The translations under genes were made by a program, and so were the position numbers. A stretch of DNA of 64,000 nt from positions 16,505,001 through 16,569,000 of the forward strand of contig NC_046681.1 in assembly GCF_009870125.1 (NCBI RefSeq), written 5' to 3'. Shown piece after piece: positions 25,228-36,988 of this stretch; the stretch's first letter is position 1, and each line of letters starts with the position of its first letter. The notes beneath the pieces are model-generated. The model had not been told where the DNA came from, ran no database searches, and saw only the letters and a list, made by a program, of their open reading frames with translations. The stretch is from Drosophila pseudoobscura (taxonomy: Eukaryota; Arthropoda; Insecta; Diptera; Drosophilidae).

Positions 25228-25395
25228 AGGTCGCTTAGTCGCATCAACACTTACACATCCATGTGCCTGCCCTATCTCTTTATGACAGATGTTCATATAG
25301 AAGTTAATCTTACTGCCGGAAAAAAGATTGTTTATAGCTGTTAGTATTTAGTTACAACTTGTTAACGTTTGAAAATATACATAATCAAAATCATC

Positions 25396-25924
25396 CTACG
25401 ACTTGCCCGTCTGTTCGAACTGGTCAATGGGTGTGGTTGGATCGGACTTAGGCTTGACTGGCGAAACAACGGGCTCAGCGGGCGGGGAAATTGGATCCCC
25501 AACCGATGGTCCTGGCTGCGCTGATGCCTGTGCCGATGTAGATGGCTCATTGTCATTATCGTGATTATGATTGTGCCTTGCGTTTCTCTTGCGCTTCTCG
25601 GGATGGCCAAAACAGTTCTCACATTCTTCATCGTCCTCCGAGGAACTCTCACCAAAGGCCAGGGGTTTCTTATATATGCAGCAGCCTACAAATTGGACAC
25701 ATTAGCCGTAGCACTACAAAGGAATAGTGTAAAGGTTACATACATTTGGATTTCTTGCGGTTTAAATGCTCATTGTCTATGACACCTTCGTGAAAGATCA
25801 CCCGGCGTTCGTCCCGCGGCTGTTCCAGGCGCAAGTGCAGTGTCGGAGTAGTTTCTGGCAGACTTCCATCTGTTTCTTCAGTTGCCGTGCCATTACTTGG
25901 CTTATTGTTTGTTCTTTGGGCCAT
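25396..25924 (-). CDS. I-3: Protein phosphatase 1 inhibitor-3 (PPP1R11 family)
   Basis: Two exons (25744-25924 and 25396-25685, read leftwards) encode 156 aa. The family core is intact: RRVIFHEGVIDNEHLNRKKS, then the Cys cluster CCCIYKK completed across the 58-bp intron. RVIF is the PP1-docking RVxF motif. Next come an acidic patch SSSEDDEECE and FGHPEKRKRNARHNHNHD, and a Pro/Ser-rich tail. PPP1R11 binds and inhibits PP1 catalytic subunits. The protein has no membrane segment or signal peptide. Its promoter region holds copy A of the promoter repeat described at 25956. Its neighbour ND-51 starts 657 bp away on the other strand. I believe this is fly I-3/CG13994. Confidence 0.9.
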
Positions 25925-25955
25925 TTTTTTTATTAAAACAAATAACAGATTGCAG

Positions 25956-26131
25956 TCAGTGTGTCAGCGTCCGACCCAAGAAATATACCAAAATATACGG
26001 TCTCATTTTAAAAATATACCGTAAATATACTGACGAATTCAAGTTATATTTTACATATTCCTCGTTTTTGATATTCCGTGGAATATTATTAGCTATATAG
26101 AACATTTAGCCATGCCCACATAATTTTATCC
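25956..26131 (-). repeat. Promoter-associated repeat, copy A (upstream of I-3)
   Basis: This stretch aligns at roughly 90% identity over about 150 bp with 56290-56450 (copy B), and more loosely with the reverse complement of 26420-26553 (copy C). Shared blocks, read on the + strand, are AAATATACCGTAAATATACT, GACGAATTCAAGTTATATTT, ACATATTCCTCG and ACATTTAGCCATGCCCACAT. The end nearest I-3 has CAGTGTGTCAGC, a mismatched Motif 1. It lies about 30 bp upstream of the I-3 ATG. Identity is an eye estimate. Confidence 0.85.
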
Positions 26132-26419
26132 GATTAGTGAATTAATTTTCTTCTCGACTGGCATATTCCAAACACTTGCTTTTATTGGATTTCTATATAC
26201 CGTTGAAAATTAAATTTAATAGATTGATGAAATATAGCATATACCGATATACCGATCAACCTAGGGCTGCACAAATATACTGATGCATATCGATGCAAAG
26301 TATCAAACGTCACATTGACTGTTTTTTTATGAATATTTTCATTTAAACTGTGTTTTTGTCAAAATACAACAAATAAGAGTATTTAAAAGTAGTTAATCTT
26401 GAACAAAATTTATTCATCA

Positions 26420-26553
26420 GTCGTATACAATTAAGTGGGCATGGCTAAATATAGCTGGGAATATTCGACGGATTATCAAAGTCGAGGAATATGTATAAAA
26501 GAACTAGAGTTCATCAGTATATTTTGGTGGATTTCTGAGGGTCGGTCACACCA
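26420..26553 (+). repeat. Promoter-associated repeat, copy C (upstream of ND-51)
   Basis: The reverse complement of copies A and B, more diverged. It holds GTGGGCATGGCTAAATATAG, CCGTCGAATATT-like and CGAGGAATATGTA blocks in matching order. It ends with CATCAGTATATTTTGGTG, a good match to core-promoter Motif 6, and CGGTCACACCA at 26543-26553, a near-perfect Motif 1. The ATG of ND-51 is 28 bp downstream. Relative to its gene it has the same orientation as copies A and B. Confidence 0.8.
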
Positions 26554-26580
26554 GTCACATTTCAGCTGGCAGGACCGAAA

Positions 26581-28362
26581 ATGGCTGCAATTGTGCGATA
26601 TAATTTGTTAACCAAGCCGCAATTAGGTAAATAGAGGCGAAGAATTCGTTTAAAAAGTGCTAATTAGTGATTTAACTGTAGCATTCGCTGTCCGCTTACT
26701 TGTGAGACTTGTTAAGCTAGTCGCTGCAAGCCAGCAAAACAATCATTTCCCTTGCAACCAACTTATGTAATTTTTGCGCAAAGCAAAACAAAACGCAAAG
26801 CAAAGTTTCTGCGCAATTTATTGATTTGATCATGTGCTTCTTGCAGTTGCGACTCTGCCTGGCAGCCTGCAGCTGCAGCGGCTGCAGAGCACACAGGCCC
26901 CTCCCGCGGGCACACCGCCACCTCAGACGAAGACCAAGTTTGGTCCCTTGGCCGACGAAGATCGCATCTTCACAAATTTGTATGGACGCCACGACTGGAG
27001 GCTGAAGGGTGCCTTGAAGCGTGGCGACTGGTACAAGACCAAGGAGATTGTCCTGAAGGGTCCCAATTGGATTATCAATGAGATCAAGACATCGGGTCTG
27101 CGCGGTCGCGGTGGCGCTGGCTTCCCCAGTGGCATGAAGTGGTCTTTCATGCAAAAGCCTGGCGATGGACGCCCCAAGTACTTGGTGGTGAATGCCGATG
27201 AAGGTGAGCATTTTGAAATCCGTGTCAAAAGACCGATTTACATTCTTCTGTATTTTTAGGCGAGCCTGGTACTTGCAAAGATCGTGACATCATGCGTCAC
27301 GATCCCCACAAGCTGGTGGAGGGCTGCCTGATTGCGGGCGCTGCCATGGGCGCCCAGGCTGCATACATCTATATTCGCGGCGAGTTTTACAACGAGGCCT
27401 CCAACATGCAGCTGGCCATCGCCGAGGCCTACCAGGCTGGCCTTATTGGCAAGAATGCCTGCGGCACTGGCTACGATTTTGATGTCTTCATGCACCGTGG
27501 CGCTGGGGCATACATTTGCGGCGAGGAGACCGCTTTGATTGAGTCGCTCGAGGGAAAGCAGGGCAAGCCCCGCTTGAAGCCGCCATTCCCCGCTGATGTG
27601 GGTGTCTTTGGTTGCCCCACAACGGTCACCAATGTGGAGACTGTGGCCGTCGCACCCGCCATCTGTCGTCGCGGTGGCACTTGGTTTGCTAGTTTTGGAC
27701 GCACCCGTAACTCGGGCACGAAGCTCTTCAACATCTCGGGACACGTGAACAATCCCTGCACCGTGGAAGAGGAAATGTCCATTCCGCTGAAGGAGCTGAT
27801 TGAGCGTCATTGTGGAGGCGTTACTGGTGGCTGGGACAATCTGTTGGGCGTCATTCCCGGCGGCTCATCCACACCCATTATTCCCAAAAAGGTATGCGAT
27901 GATGTGATTATGGATTTTGATGGCTTGATTGCGGCCCAAACATCGCTGGGAACGGCGGCCATCATTGTGATGGACAAGTCCACGGATGTGATCAAGGCGA
28001 TTGCCAGACTCATCTCGTTCTACAAGCACGAGAGCTGTGGCCAGTGCACACCTTGCCGCGAGGGCATTGGCTGGATGAACAAGATCATGACTCGGTAAGT
28101 AGATTTTTCGATAATTTTATTCAGAAACAGAATGAGGCATATTTTCCTTCCATGATATCAACACAGCTTTGTCAAGGGCGATGCTCAACCCGCTGAGATT
28201 GATATGCTGTGGGAGATTTCCAAGCAAATTGAGGGCCACACCATTTGCGCATTGGGTGACGGTGCCGCCTGGCCTGTCCAGGGCCTCATTCGTCACTTCA
28301 GACCCGAAATCGAGAAACGTATGCAACAACATGCGCAGCAAACAAAGCGCGCCAGCAATTAA
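26581..28362 (+). CDS. ND-51: Complex I 51 kDa flavoprotein subunit (NDUFV1)
   Basis: Four exons (26581-26626, 26847-27203, 27260-28094 and 28167-28362) encode 477 aa, the expected length. This subunit carries FMN and the N3 iron-sulphur cluster and takes electrons from NADH at the tip of mitochondrial complex I. Visible hallmarks: [13 protein letters not shown] (NADH/FMN loop), [14 protein letters not shown] (joined across intron 2), [19 protein letters not shown], and the 4Fe-4S motif [12 protein letters not shown], with the fourth Cys in [17 protein letters not shown]. The N-terminus [15 protein letters not shown] is a typical cleavable mitochondrial presequence, encoded mostly by the short first exon. 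Intron 1 (220 bp) is longer than the others. The promoter contains Motif 6 and Motif 1 inside copy C of the promoter repeat. Confidence 0.97.
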
Positions 28363-28474
28363 GTTACAATGTTATAGCTAAATTTATTGATTTCATAATC
28401 CCGCGTGCTCTTTAATGCATATAAAATGTAATATTCTCTAAACGATGTACAAACTTCCACTCTTTTTGTTTTCG

Positions 28475-28759
28475 TCAATTGAGGTTTAGGCCCTGTATAT
28501 GCTTGATCACGGCTTGGATGTCCTCAGCGTCCGGTGTCTGGTATTTTGGTGGAAAGCTGCACAGGCTCAGAGGGCCGCCAATCCTCTGCTCCACTCCGGG
28601 CTGATCCACACAGCGAGCGGGTATAAATTGATAACTATAAAGCTAATCCAATTAGTTGGACGCTCTGCCTACGGTCTGGCCAACTTACGTCTTGGAAGAG
28701 CATCCCTGTAGAACCAGGAGTACAACCATTATAGTGACAAACAAGCACTTGAAAAGCAT
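28475..28759 (-). CDS. Small secreted peptide, 76 aa, unknown function
   Basis: Two exons (28689-28759 and 28475-28634, read leftwards) joined through a 54-bp GTAAGT...TTTATAG intron encode 76 aa. The start MLFKCLFVTIMVVLLVLQG is a strong signal peptide, with cleavage likely after about residue 20-22 (GCSS). The mature part of about 54 residues has two cysteines (PARCVDQPG and LSLCSFPPK), which could form one disulphide, and an amphipathic-looking end DIQAVIKHIQGLNLN. There are no dibasic cleavage sites, so it is not a classic neuropeptide precursor. It lies 112 bp beyond the ND-51 stop, convergent with it. No family was recognised. It could be a small immune, reproductive or cuticle-type secreted factor; the sequence does not decide. 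Confidence 0.7.
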
Positions 28760-30514
28760 TTTGAGATTTGTAAAGATTTGCTTGCGTTGCTTTAAACGGC
28801 CAATTATCGACTGTCGGGTTGCTGTGAAATTCCAAGTTAATATTGCATATATTATGCAACACCTGGAATTTAAAAGCAATTAAACTTACGTCTTTATGGC
28901 CTCGTCTCATGAATTATTAATGCAAAAGAATTTTGTGCCATAGTCATGGCGATCTGGAAAGGCCAGCCAGCCGGAATGCCGGCTAGGTATCAATTATCCA
29001 AAAACGAGTCAGATCGTTAATATAATAATTATTATACCCTTTGCAAATAGCATGTTTACTATGATTTAAAGCTTTTAAATTGATTTGGATCCAATGGGAT
29101 TCTATAAAGATTGTTAGCCAGCGTATCACAGGGTATTCAAAGTCCTTCAAAGTTAAAATGAAATAAAACAATTACAGGTTTTTAGTATGTAGCATATTTA
29201 TAGTTTTTAGAGTTTCTCATTGGTTTTTTCGATGAAGGTTTAGTTAAAGTACAAAATGATATTATTAAAAGTTAAGTTTAGGGTTTCTAGCCACTAGTTT
29301 AAAGGCGATAACAACAGCTGCTGCTTCAGATGGCTTTAAGGTGGAAGGTGGAAGGTGGTTTACATACAGTTTAGAAATTAAATGATTTGATTGACGACAG
29401 CATTGCTTTGTAAAGTAAAGAAATACACAGTAGTTTCCCTCAGATGTGCCAATGGTTAGGGTAGTGTAGTATAAAAAGACCTGTATAGAAAATGTGGAAA
29501 AGTTGGCAACGGATAGTGGCAGATTAGTTTTGCAATTGAGTGGGCGGCGGCAACGGGGAAACACTCCCAAGCGAGTCGTCCATATTGCAAATGAAACCCG
29601 AACCTGAGTCTGATCTGATCTGATCTGAAACGTGCGCTCGGAGATCTCTCTGTGGATTTCCCTCTCTCTCTTTCTCTCTCTTGAATTGCACTGTACGATA
29701 TTCAAAAATGGTTAGAAAAAGTGTATAAGAATTAAGTCATAGAAATATGTATACAATACTCGTTTGTTTTTTTTAAATCTTTTCCACACATTTATAATCT
29801 TTTTTTTGTTAGATTTTTCGTTTTTTATATATATGTATATGTATGTATATATGTAAGTTTATGTATGTTTCGTTAGGTATGTACTCGTATTTGATTTAGA
29901 TTTTGTTAGGTTTTTAATTGTTTAAAAGTTTTAGATCTCGTTTAGTTTGATTTGCTTTCGTTCGTTTAACTTGGCTTAAAGCGTTCATCTTATTGCTTAT
30001 CTATGAGAAGGAACATAGTACAATATTTTGTATTTTGTTTTTGTTTTTTTTCGTTTCGTTTCGGTTCTTAAAAGACTAAACAACATTTCGAACAAGTCAC
30101 TAGAAGAGTTTTGCTTTTGGTTTTCCGTCTATCATTCATCTTTCATATCCGACAGGTTTCGGTTTCTCCTTTTATTGCATAGCTTTAGGCGCACAACATC
30201 GTAGTGTAAATAAGCGTCAACTAACACTGCTATGAGTGGCCGCAACCACATATATATATGCCCTATGTATTATGTATTTGTATATATGTATGTATATATT
30301 ATGTATATATTGTAGTAGGTTTTGCCAACTAATTGCGTAGAGCTTTTGAAAAACATCTAGATAGTTCGTTTTTGGTTGGGTTCTGGTAGGGAGCGTAGGG
30401 CAGGGGGCTAGACAGGACTCTTGAGGATCAGGTCGTAAGTAAAAAATATATTATATACGTATGTATATATATACTATATATATGTATATCAAGTTTTTTT
30501 AGTTTAGTATCACA
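28760..30514. other. Gene-poor stretch between the peptide gene and the GPCR
   Basis: AT-rich DNA with TATGTATA runs, a (CT)n tract near 29660 and long T runs near 29770-29830. The right part probably contains the 3' untranslated region of the leftward GPCR gene. The left 200 bp may hold the peptide gene promoter and 5' exon: a second AGACGTAAG donor-like site is seen at about 28890 on the minus strand. No coding gene was recognised. Confidence 0.55.
29033..29140. repeat. Possible miniature inverted-repeat element remnant
   Basis: TTATACCCTTTGCAAAT at the left and CACAGGGTATTCAAAG at the right are inverted matches around the core ATACCCT/GGGTAT, about 90 bp apart. Paired ATACCCT...AGGGTAT ends are common in short non-coding fly repeats. 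No coding capacity and no clear target-site duplication. Confidence 0.3.
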
Positions 30515-32405
30515 CTAGTAGAGATAATGCGAAGAAGCCTGAGCTCTATACTGTTTCGGTGTCAGCTTGATCAGTTTCGGATTGAATGCACCCAGGGCCG
30601 CCTCATTGGTGGACGATGGCGGTGGGGGCACCGTGTGCGTCCGGAAGCGCGATCTCAGGAAATTTTGCATGGAGCGCAGCCGTATGATGGGCGCACAGGG
30701 CGATTGTCGAAGCGAATTGTGATTGAGCGCCCAATAGATGACCGGACTGATGGCCGAATAGAAATACCCTGGAGATAATTATAAAGATTATTGAGTAATC
30801 CGTCATCCGTCATCCGCAGTGCACTCCTGTCCAGTACTCACCCAACAACAGACTGAAGTAGACAGAGGATTTGCTGCAGTATTGCTTGTAGCCGAAATTC
30901 TTATAGAATATGCAAAAGACATGCGGGGCCCAGCAAACGATGAAGATTAAGGCGGAGGCGATCAGCATGTTGGCCAAGTGACGGCGTGACCTCAGCGTCG
31001 AGGTCTGTGGCAGCGGTATGCCAGGCGTGGCCGGACCCCTCCCAGCCCGATGTATCCGCTGGCGCTGCGAGTGGGCCCGTATCTCCCTCATGGCCCTGCG
31101 GGGAAGCAGCATTCAAATTAAATGCGATTCGAACCAAAATCAATTAACGCTAATCACCTGGGCGATATGGGGTTGCTGGAACGAAACGAGCCCGGCTCAA
31201 GGGCCGAACCAGATCCCGGCAGGCGAGGCTGTAACGTGTGCATTTGTATGTCCCCGGGACTCACGGCCATTTGCCCACCGCCGCCAGTGCCATTCCCATT
31301 CGAGGTATCGTCCACGGTGGTGGGGCCTCCACAGGCCGCCTGCTGGGCATTGGCGCAACCCGTCACAATCACCATGTGCGTCTGTCGTCGCAGGATGGGC
31401 ATGGGCAGGGGCAGCTCCCCGTGGGCCGCTCGAGCCGTCAGCGACAGGGCGCAGAGCTTGCGCCGCACCCCGTAGTGATTGAGCAGCACCCCCACCCCGG
31501 GCAGCACGAACACGGCTATCGTGTGGAAGATGATGAACGACATGAACATGGCATTGGCCCCCAGATCAGAGGTGCAGCTGATGCTAACGGGATTCGGTGT
31601 AGTGCTGGCGTTCGTGCTACCAACTCCCTTGATGATCACCGACTTGGCTATGATCTTGTAGGCGAACAGGAACGGCGTACTGATGGCCGCCGAGGCCAGC
31701 CAAGAGATCAAGGCCAGGGAGACGTGCAGATATCGACGCTGCCGCAGCTGGGCCAAACGAGGATGCTTAACGGTGGCATAGCGGTCCAGGGAGAGCATGA
31801 AAAAGGAGATGGTGCTGGCCGCCACGGGCATGACCTGGTCCAATGAGAGGGAGAGAGAGAGATTATTGCAACAGAATAAAATATGACAGAATAGAACCCA
31901 CCTGGATGTAATGTATGACCTTGCAGAGCACCAGCGGCAGCGATCTCGTCCTGCGGTTCATGGCCAGATTCAAGAGCGTGACGGGCGCCGAAATGCCCGT
32001 GACCAGCAGATCGGCAATGCACACGGCCAGCAGTAGGGGATTCCGCAGTCGAACCGAGGAGGCCGAGCAAAGGGTGAGCACCAGGGTGGAGTTTCCAACG
32101 ACGCCGCCAAAGACCACGAGACCATAGCTGACGGCCAGAAGGAGGAGCGTCAGCGAGGATATGGCATTCTCCGAATCGCCGCCAGCAGCGTCAAGGTCAT
32201 ACGGATTGATCAGGCTAAAGTTGCCGTAATCAAAGTCCGTCGCCGAGCCCTCCAGGTCCGTGGGCAGGGTTCCAGTGCTGCCACCTAGCTGGTTATGCTC
32301 GAGGAGCGCGTAGTGCAACTCCGTGGTGTCGAGGTCGTTGTTCGGCTCGAGATGATGCCGGCGGTACGTGTGCTCCCACCATTGCTGCAGGCTGTTGCTG
32401 TTCAT
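30515..32405 (-). CDS. Orphan rhodopsin-family G-protein coupled receptor
   Basis: Four exons (31902-32405, 31158-31834, 30842-31095 and 30515-30768, read leftwards) encode 562 aa. The acidic extracellular N-terminus (about 80 residues) has an NFS glycosylation site. Seven hydrophobic segments follow with class A hallmarks: GNSTLV in TM1, CIADLLV in TM2, LDRY with the DRY core near residues 185-187, cysteines C161 and about C255 for the extracellular disulphide, VCWAPH in TM6, and SPVIY in TM7 where most receptors have NPxxY. The third cytoplasmic loop is long (about 120 residues), Gly-rich and split by an intron. The receptor senses an extracellular ligand and signals through a G protein; the ligand is unknown. 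I believe the fly orthologue is the orphan CG13995, judging from neighbours and memory. Confidence 0.9.
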
Positions 32406-33300
32406 GCTTCCCGTAACCGTCGTATTCCAATCCTTAGCCGTATACGTGTTCGATCTTCGTTGTCGATGCGTTTGTCTGGCCGCCTCATTTCATACTAAAG
32501 GTGCTGCTGCCGCCGTTGCACAGGACAAAAAAAGGTAGCAAAATGTAACAAAATGCCATCATCATCATCAGTCTTTCTTGTTTCCCCCGCAAGGACACAC
32601 TCACACACAGGAAGCAGACAGAGAACAGAACAGAACAGACACCGACATGGCATCCAGCACTCTCCAAATTCCACCCACCCACACACAGACACACACACAC
32701 ACACATGAGTGTTACGACCCTTAGTCCCCACCCACTTACCCATCGCTGACACTGACACTTATGCAATGAGAGAATACGAATGCGAACAAGATAGCAGGAG
32801 GGACATGGTATGGGAGCGAGTAGAAGGTTTTGATACCCTTGCAAATCCTTAGTGCTTAAATCTTTGATGTTTCTTCTGCAGAAAAATTCAAGATCTGTTC
32901 AAAGTTGCAGACAATCAAAATAGAATTCACAAACCTCCTGTCCAAACCATAATACCCAACAAATTAAAGGGCATAACAAGGCACACACTCAGAGATTAGT
33001 GCTGCTCTTCCTTCCGCCTTTCAGCCTGGCTGCTGTTACCCCATCGCTGGCCCTGCGAGCCAAATGAATGGCAACCTTGCACTTTGCGCCCTCGACAAAC
33101 AACCGCAAGGTTTGCCTCTGCCGCCTCTCTGTCTCTGTCTCCGTAACCGGCTGCTGCTGCTGCTGGTGCTGATTCTGCCTCAGATACATGCCACTGCCAC
33201 ATCTGCGCCCAGTTGACGTTTAAGCCCCATCAAGGAAATGTGCGGGTGTCGGCCAAAGTTTGCACTTAATTGCGCGTTAAGGCCGCCACAGACCCACACC

Positions 33301-33410
33301 CAGATCCGGAACCGGAACCGGACCCGAGCCCGAGCCCGGCTTAAGCTTAAGCTTAAAGAGTGCTGCAGTTGCAGGTGCAGACCGGACCGAACCGGACCGA
33401 ACCGAACCGC
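33301..33410. repeat. GAACCG/GACCGAACC-type repeats with a CTTAAG palindrome run
   Basis: Short tandem CCGGAA, CCGAG and GGACCGAACC units surround a run of overlapping TTAAGC/GCTTAA palindromes at 33340-33356. Likely slippage-born simple sequence. Confidence 0.7.
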
Positions 33411-35694
33411 AAAATCCCTGGCATTGTGGCAATAAATGCAAGCCAGCGCCCAGCTATTAAAAATCTTAATTGAAATTGTTATCAAAAGCGAGTTAAAAAC
33501 TCATTAAGCGCAGTGGAAAGGAAAGGGTGAATCAAGATTCAATTGGGACATGACATCCCTCAGAGGCTTTCAGGAACAGAAGGACTTGTGCCATTCATTT
33601 TTTGCCTTGGGAAACTTGGAGCTAAAAAAGTAGAGCTGTAGTTGGTTGCGAGTAGCTCGTAAAGTTCTTCTAAGGCTTCTCGAACTAAGTCTTCTTTATT
33701 GAAAATGTTTTACAACTAATATTGCATTTATTTCAAGTTACAAATATGTCCACAGTTCTGAGGTATGCAGAGCTAGAAAAGGTCAATTGTAGTTAAACAT
33801 CTCAACTTTAACTTTTCCAAGTCGAACTTTCCGTAACTCAAATAAAATTTTGTGGGAAATGGTGCCACGATTTAGAGAACTTCATTGAATTTCGATGACG
33901 GATAAGTTTAGTTAAGTTATATATAATTTAATGAACGTAGATCGCTAATAAAAAATTGGATTTTGTAAACAGTTTATAGAGATTTCAAGAGCACCACACC
34001 CATTAATGATTTTCGCTTTAAAAGCTATAAATTCGAATCCCGATAAGTAAGCTACATAAAACGTGCAAGCAATATTTTCAATAATCATGAAATTGCATCG
34101 TGCGTCACCCTAATAAAATCCCACCGCCCACTCCCCACTACCCACTCGCGGGGGGTTGGCTGCCTGCGTCAGTCATTGTGCAGGCAGCCCCGTCTCTCCT
34201 CCTGCGCCTCCTTCTGCTCCTCCTATGACTGGTGTGTATCAATTTTGTTGTGTGCGGGAGTGTCGAGGAGTGGATTGAAGGGGAAGGGGCTGCAGCCTCC
34301 TCCACCGCCATTGTCCTGCGCACTGTCAATGTGTGCGTGCGGAGTCTCTATCGGTGCGCTTTATGTGTGTGTGTGCGTGTGCGTGTGATGTCAACGCTTT
34401 TGCCTTTTGCTGTGGTTTTTTCCCTGCTCTTTGTTTTGCCGTCGGACGGGTGGGCTATGCTATGCCGGGGCATCTGGGATGATGTGAGTGACGTTTGCTT
34501 AATCTGCTTAATTTGCGTTAATTTAATCGTGGCTAACGGTGTGTGTGTGATTATGTATACATATGTATGTGTGTGTTTGTGTGCGGGAAAGCACATGTTG
34601 CTATTGCCACTTCGACGCCTAGACCTTGATTTTGCAACGATTGCTCCCAGAGAATTACTATTACATTCCCATTGTCCCACACACAGATACACTGGATGAC
34701 AAAATTGTATGGACCCCCACATTTTCTATCTTCAGAGTTCAGATCTGATTCTAAGATGCGTTTTTGTGCGGTTTATCCTAAATCCTGAATCCTAATCTGT
34801 ACAAACCCCAAGAAACTCTTAAGCAGCTCCCCAAACCGCTCTTTATTGTATGTACTATTTTTTAAAGCCTACAAAATTACAAAATTGATTTTTGGTACAT
34901 CAAGATTGTTGAACCCTATTCAATTGGCAAACTTACTGTATACACCTAAAAAATAAAAATAATTACTGAAGAAAAAATGTTTAAAAATACGAACAAAATA
35001 TGCATTTTATATAAACTTTTTTCCATGACTGTAGGTTTTGTATGGTGGAAGCTGCTAAATATCTCCGCGCGGGACTTTGTGTAAATGTATCCATGGGCAT
35101 GTGTGTGTGCGTGTACTTTTTCACCTATTGTCTAAATGCCAATAACCTGTTGAGTGGTCTTATTTATTTTTGAACTCTTTGAAGGAAAGCATTTGGAATC
35201 GACGGGACCTACCGACTATGCGAGAGTGAAGTGAGAACGGTAAACTTCTCATTAAGTGGCAACTCTCCTTCATTAAGAGGGGGAAGCCCCGCCAAACCAT
35301 AGTGGCGGGGTGACAACTCTGGCCCGGCGGGGGTGCGTGCTCGCTCGATTCGCTTATTGAAAATAAAATATGTATGTATGTATTAATTTGCGTCACTCAA
35401 ACGTCAGCAACAAGCACAAAAGGTGACAAAAGCTAAGCTGAGGAAAAAAAAGGAGATGAAGAAGGCGCAGGCAGCCCCAAAGAATGGCCATAAGAAAAGC
35501 CAATGAGATAAAAAGGAAACGGAACGAGCGTCCAACGAGAAGCGAGAGAGCGGCGGCGACGAACGCGATGATGATGAGATTTGTTGTTGCTGCTAATATG
35601 AAAAGTGTCCGCCACAGGTGAGTTAATATAACAGACACACGCACACGGCCACAGATACTCCCGTACACAGATACACTCAACAAAGACCCAGGGA

Positions 35695-35714
35695 CCCGGC
35701 CCGGCCCGGCCCGG
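35695..35714. repeat. (CCCGG)4 repeat
   Basis: Four CCCGG units, strongly GC against an AT-rich background. Confidence 0.85.
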
Positions 35715-36018
35715 TCCAGGACCCAAAACATAGGGATACACATAGGGGAGCGGGAGGGCCTGACGCTGCTGCCGCTGGCTCTGCTTGCCCGCTGCTTTTT
35801 GTCTGTTCTGTCTTTATTGATTTCGGCAGCTTTTATATTATAATGGGGGGTGGGTGGATGGTGTGGTTGGGTGGTTGGGTGGCATGGGAGTGGACGTACG
35901 AGGAGGAGTGCCGTGCTGTCCAAGCGTACGTTTTGGCTTCTTCGTGACTGCCACAATGGCAAACAAACAAAGCCTTTTGGTATCTTCTTGGGAGATGCGG
36001 GCCCCCAAAAGCATTATT

Positions 36019-36437
36019 CGATGAAAAACAGTTATTATTATATTATTTTCCACCTATTATCATATAATTTTGAAGAGTTTTTTTACATGAATATTCATAA
36101 AGGAGCACACCATCAGGGCAACCATCCCTTATTTCTCTGCTAGTATTGTATTTGTTAAGGAGGTGTGTGTAAGCATAATAATATTTTATACATATCTATT
36201 GTAGTACAAGAGTTCTTTAACACGCAATAATGTACTTAATTTATTTGTTGCAAATTCTTAAATAATTTTTGCCCTGCTATCATACCTCCGATATAGAATG
36301 CCACTATTATCTACATATAAGACCTGCCCCACAAGCTCTTTCAGTATCTTTTTTGGGGGCATTGAAAAACAATTTGAATAATATTTTGCACCCATTATCA
36401 TATAATTTCGAAGAGGTGAATAATATGAATATTCATT
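36019..36437. repeat. Diverged direct duplication, two copies about 340 bp apart
   Basis: 36019-36100 and 36361-36437 share, in order, TGAAAAACA, an ATTATATT-like block, ATTATCATATAATTT, GAAGAG and ATGAATATTCAT. Divergence is moderate with small gaps. It looks like an old tandem duplication of about 350 bp in non-coding DNA. Confidence 0.65.
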
Positions 36438-36916
36438 ATGAATACTCCCTCTCACGCACACATCCCTAACTATGTGTGTGTGTGTGCGTGCTCTGCCTCG
36501 CACACTCTCTCTGTTTCTCTCAGCTTTAAGACCCTATGCAAACCTTTTTCGACTAACAATGAAGAAATGCGTGGGCCTGGAGGGGGGAGGGATGGATGGG
36601 TGGAACAGACACTCACACATTCGCACGATAACAATCCCTATCCCTATCAAACTCACACCGACACAGTCGCTCCGCTCCACACAGTGGGTTTCATATAAAA
36701 AACCGACACCATAATTACTAACCATCAAAAAGCGCGTGATGGAGTGGCATGACAAAAGGCAAAAAAATAATGTTGCATACCAATTAGTGGAGGCATCAAA
36801 AGGAGGCGGCACAACACTCCCACCACATACCACAACACATATAGTACATATACCCCCCCAACCCACTCCTCGTACGTAATATTCCTACCGTGTTTTGCTT
36901 AACGAAATTTCTGGGC

Positions 36917-36988
36917 TGATGCTGCTCCTGCTGCTGCTTCTGTTGCTGCTTTTTGTTGCTGTTTTTATTGCTGTTGCTGTTGTTGAGT
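36917..36988. repeat. CTG/TTG trinucleotide-rich tract
   Basis: A degraded run of CTG, TTG and TTT triplets, typical of fly untranslated and intronic DNA. It is not in a coding frame with any gene seen here. Confidence 0.8.

Noticed and set aside
30515-32405. Identification of the GPCR as the trissin receptor
   Set aside because: Trissin receptor was considered because it maps nearby in memory, but the neighbouring genes fit the orphan CG13995 better. No symbol is given.
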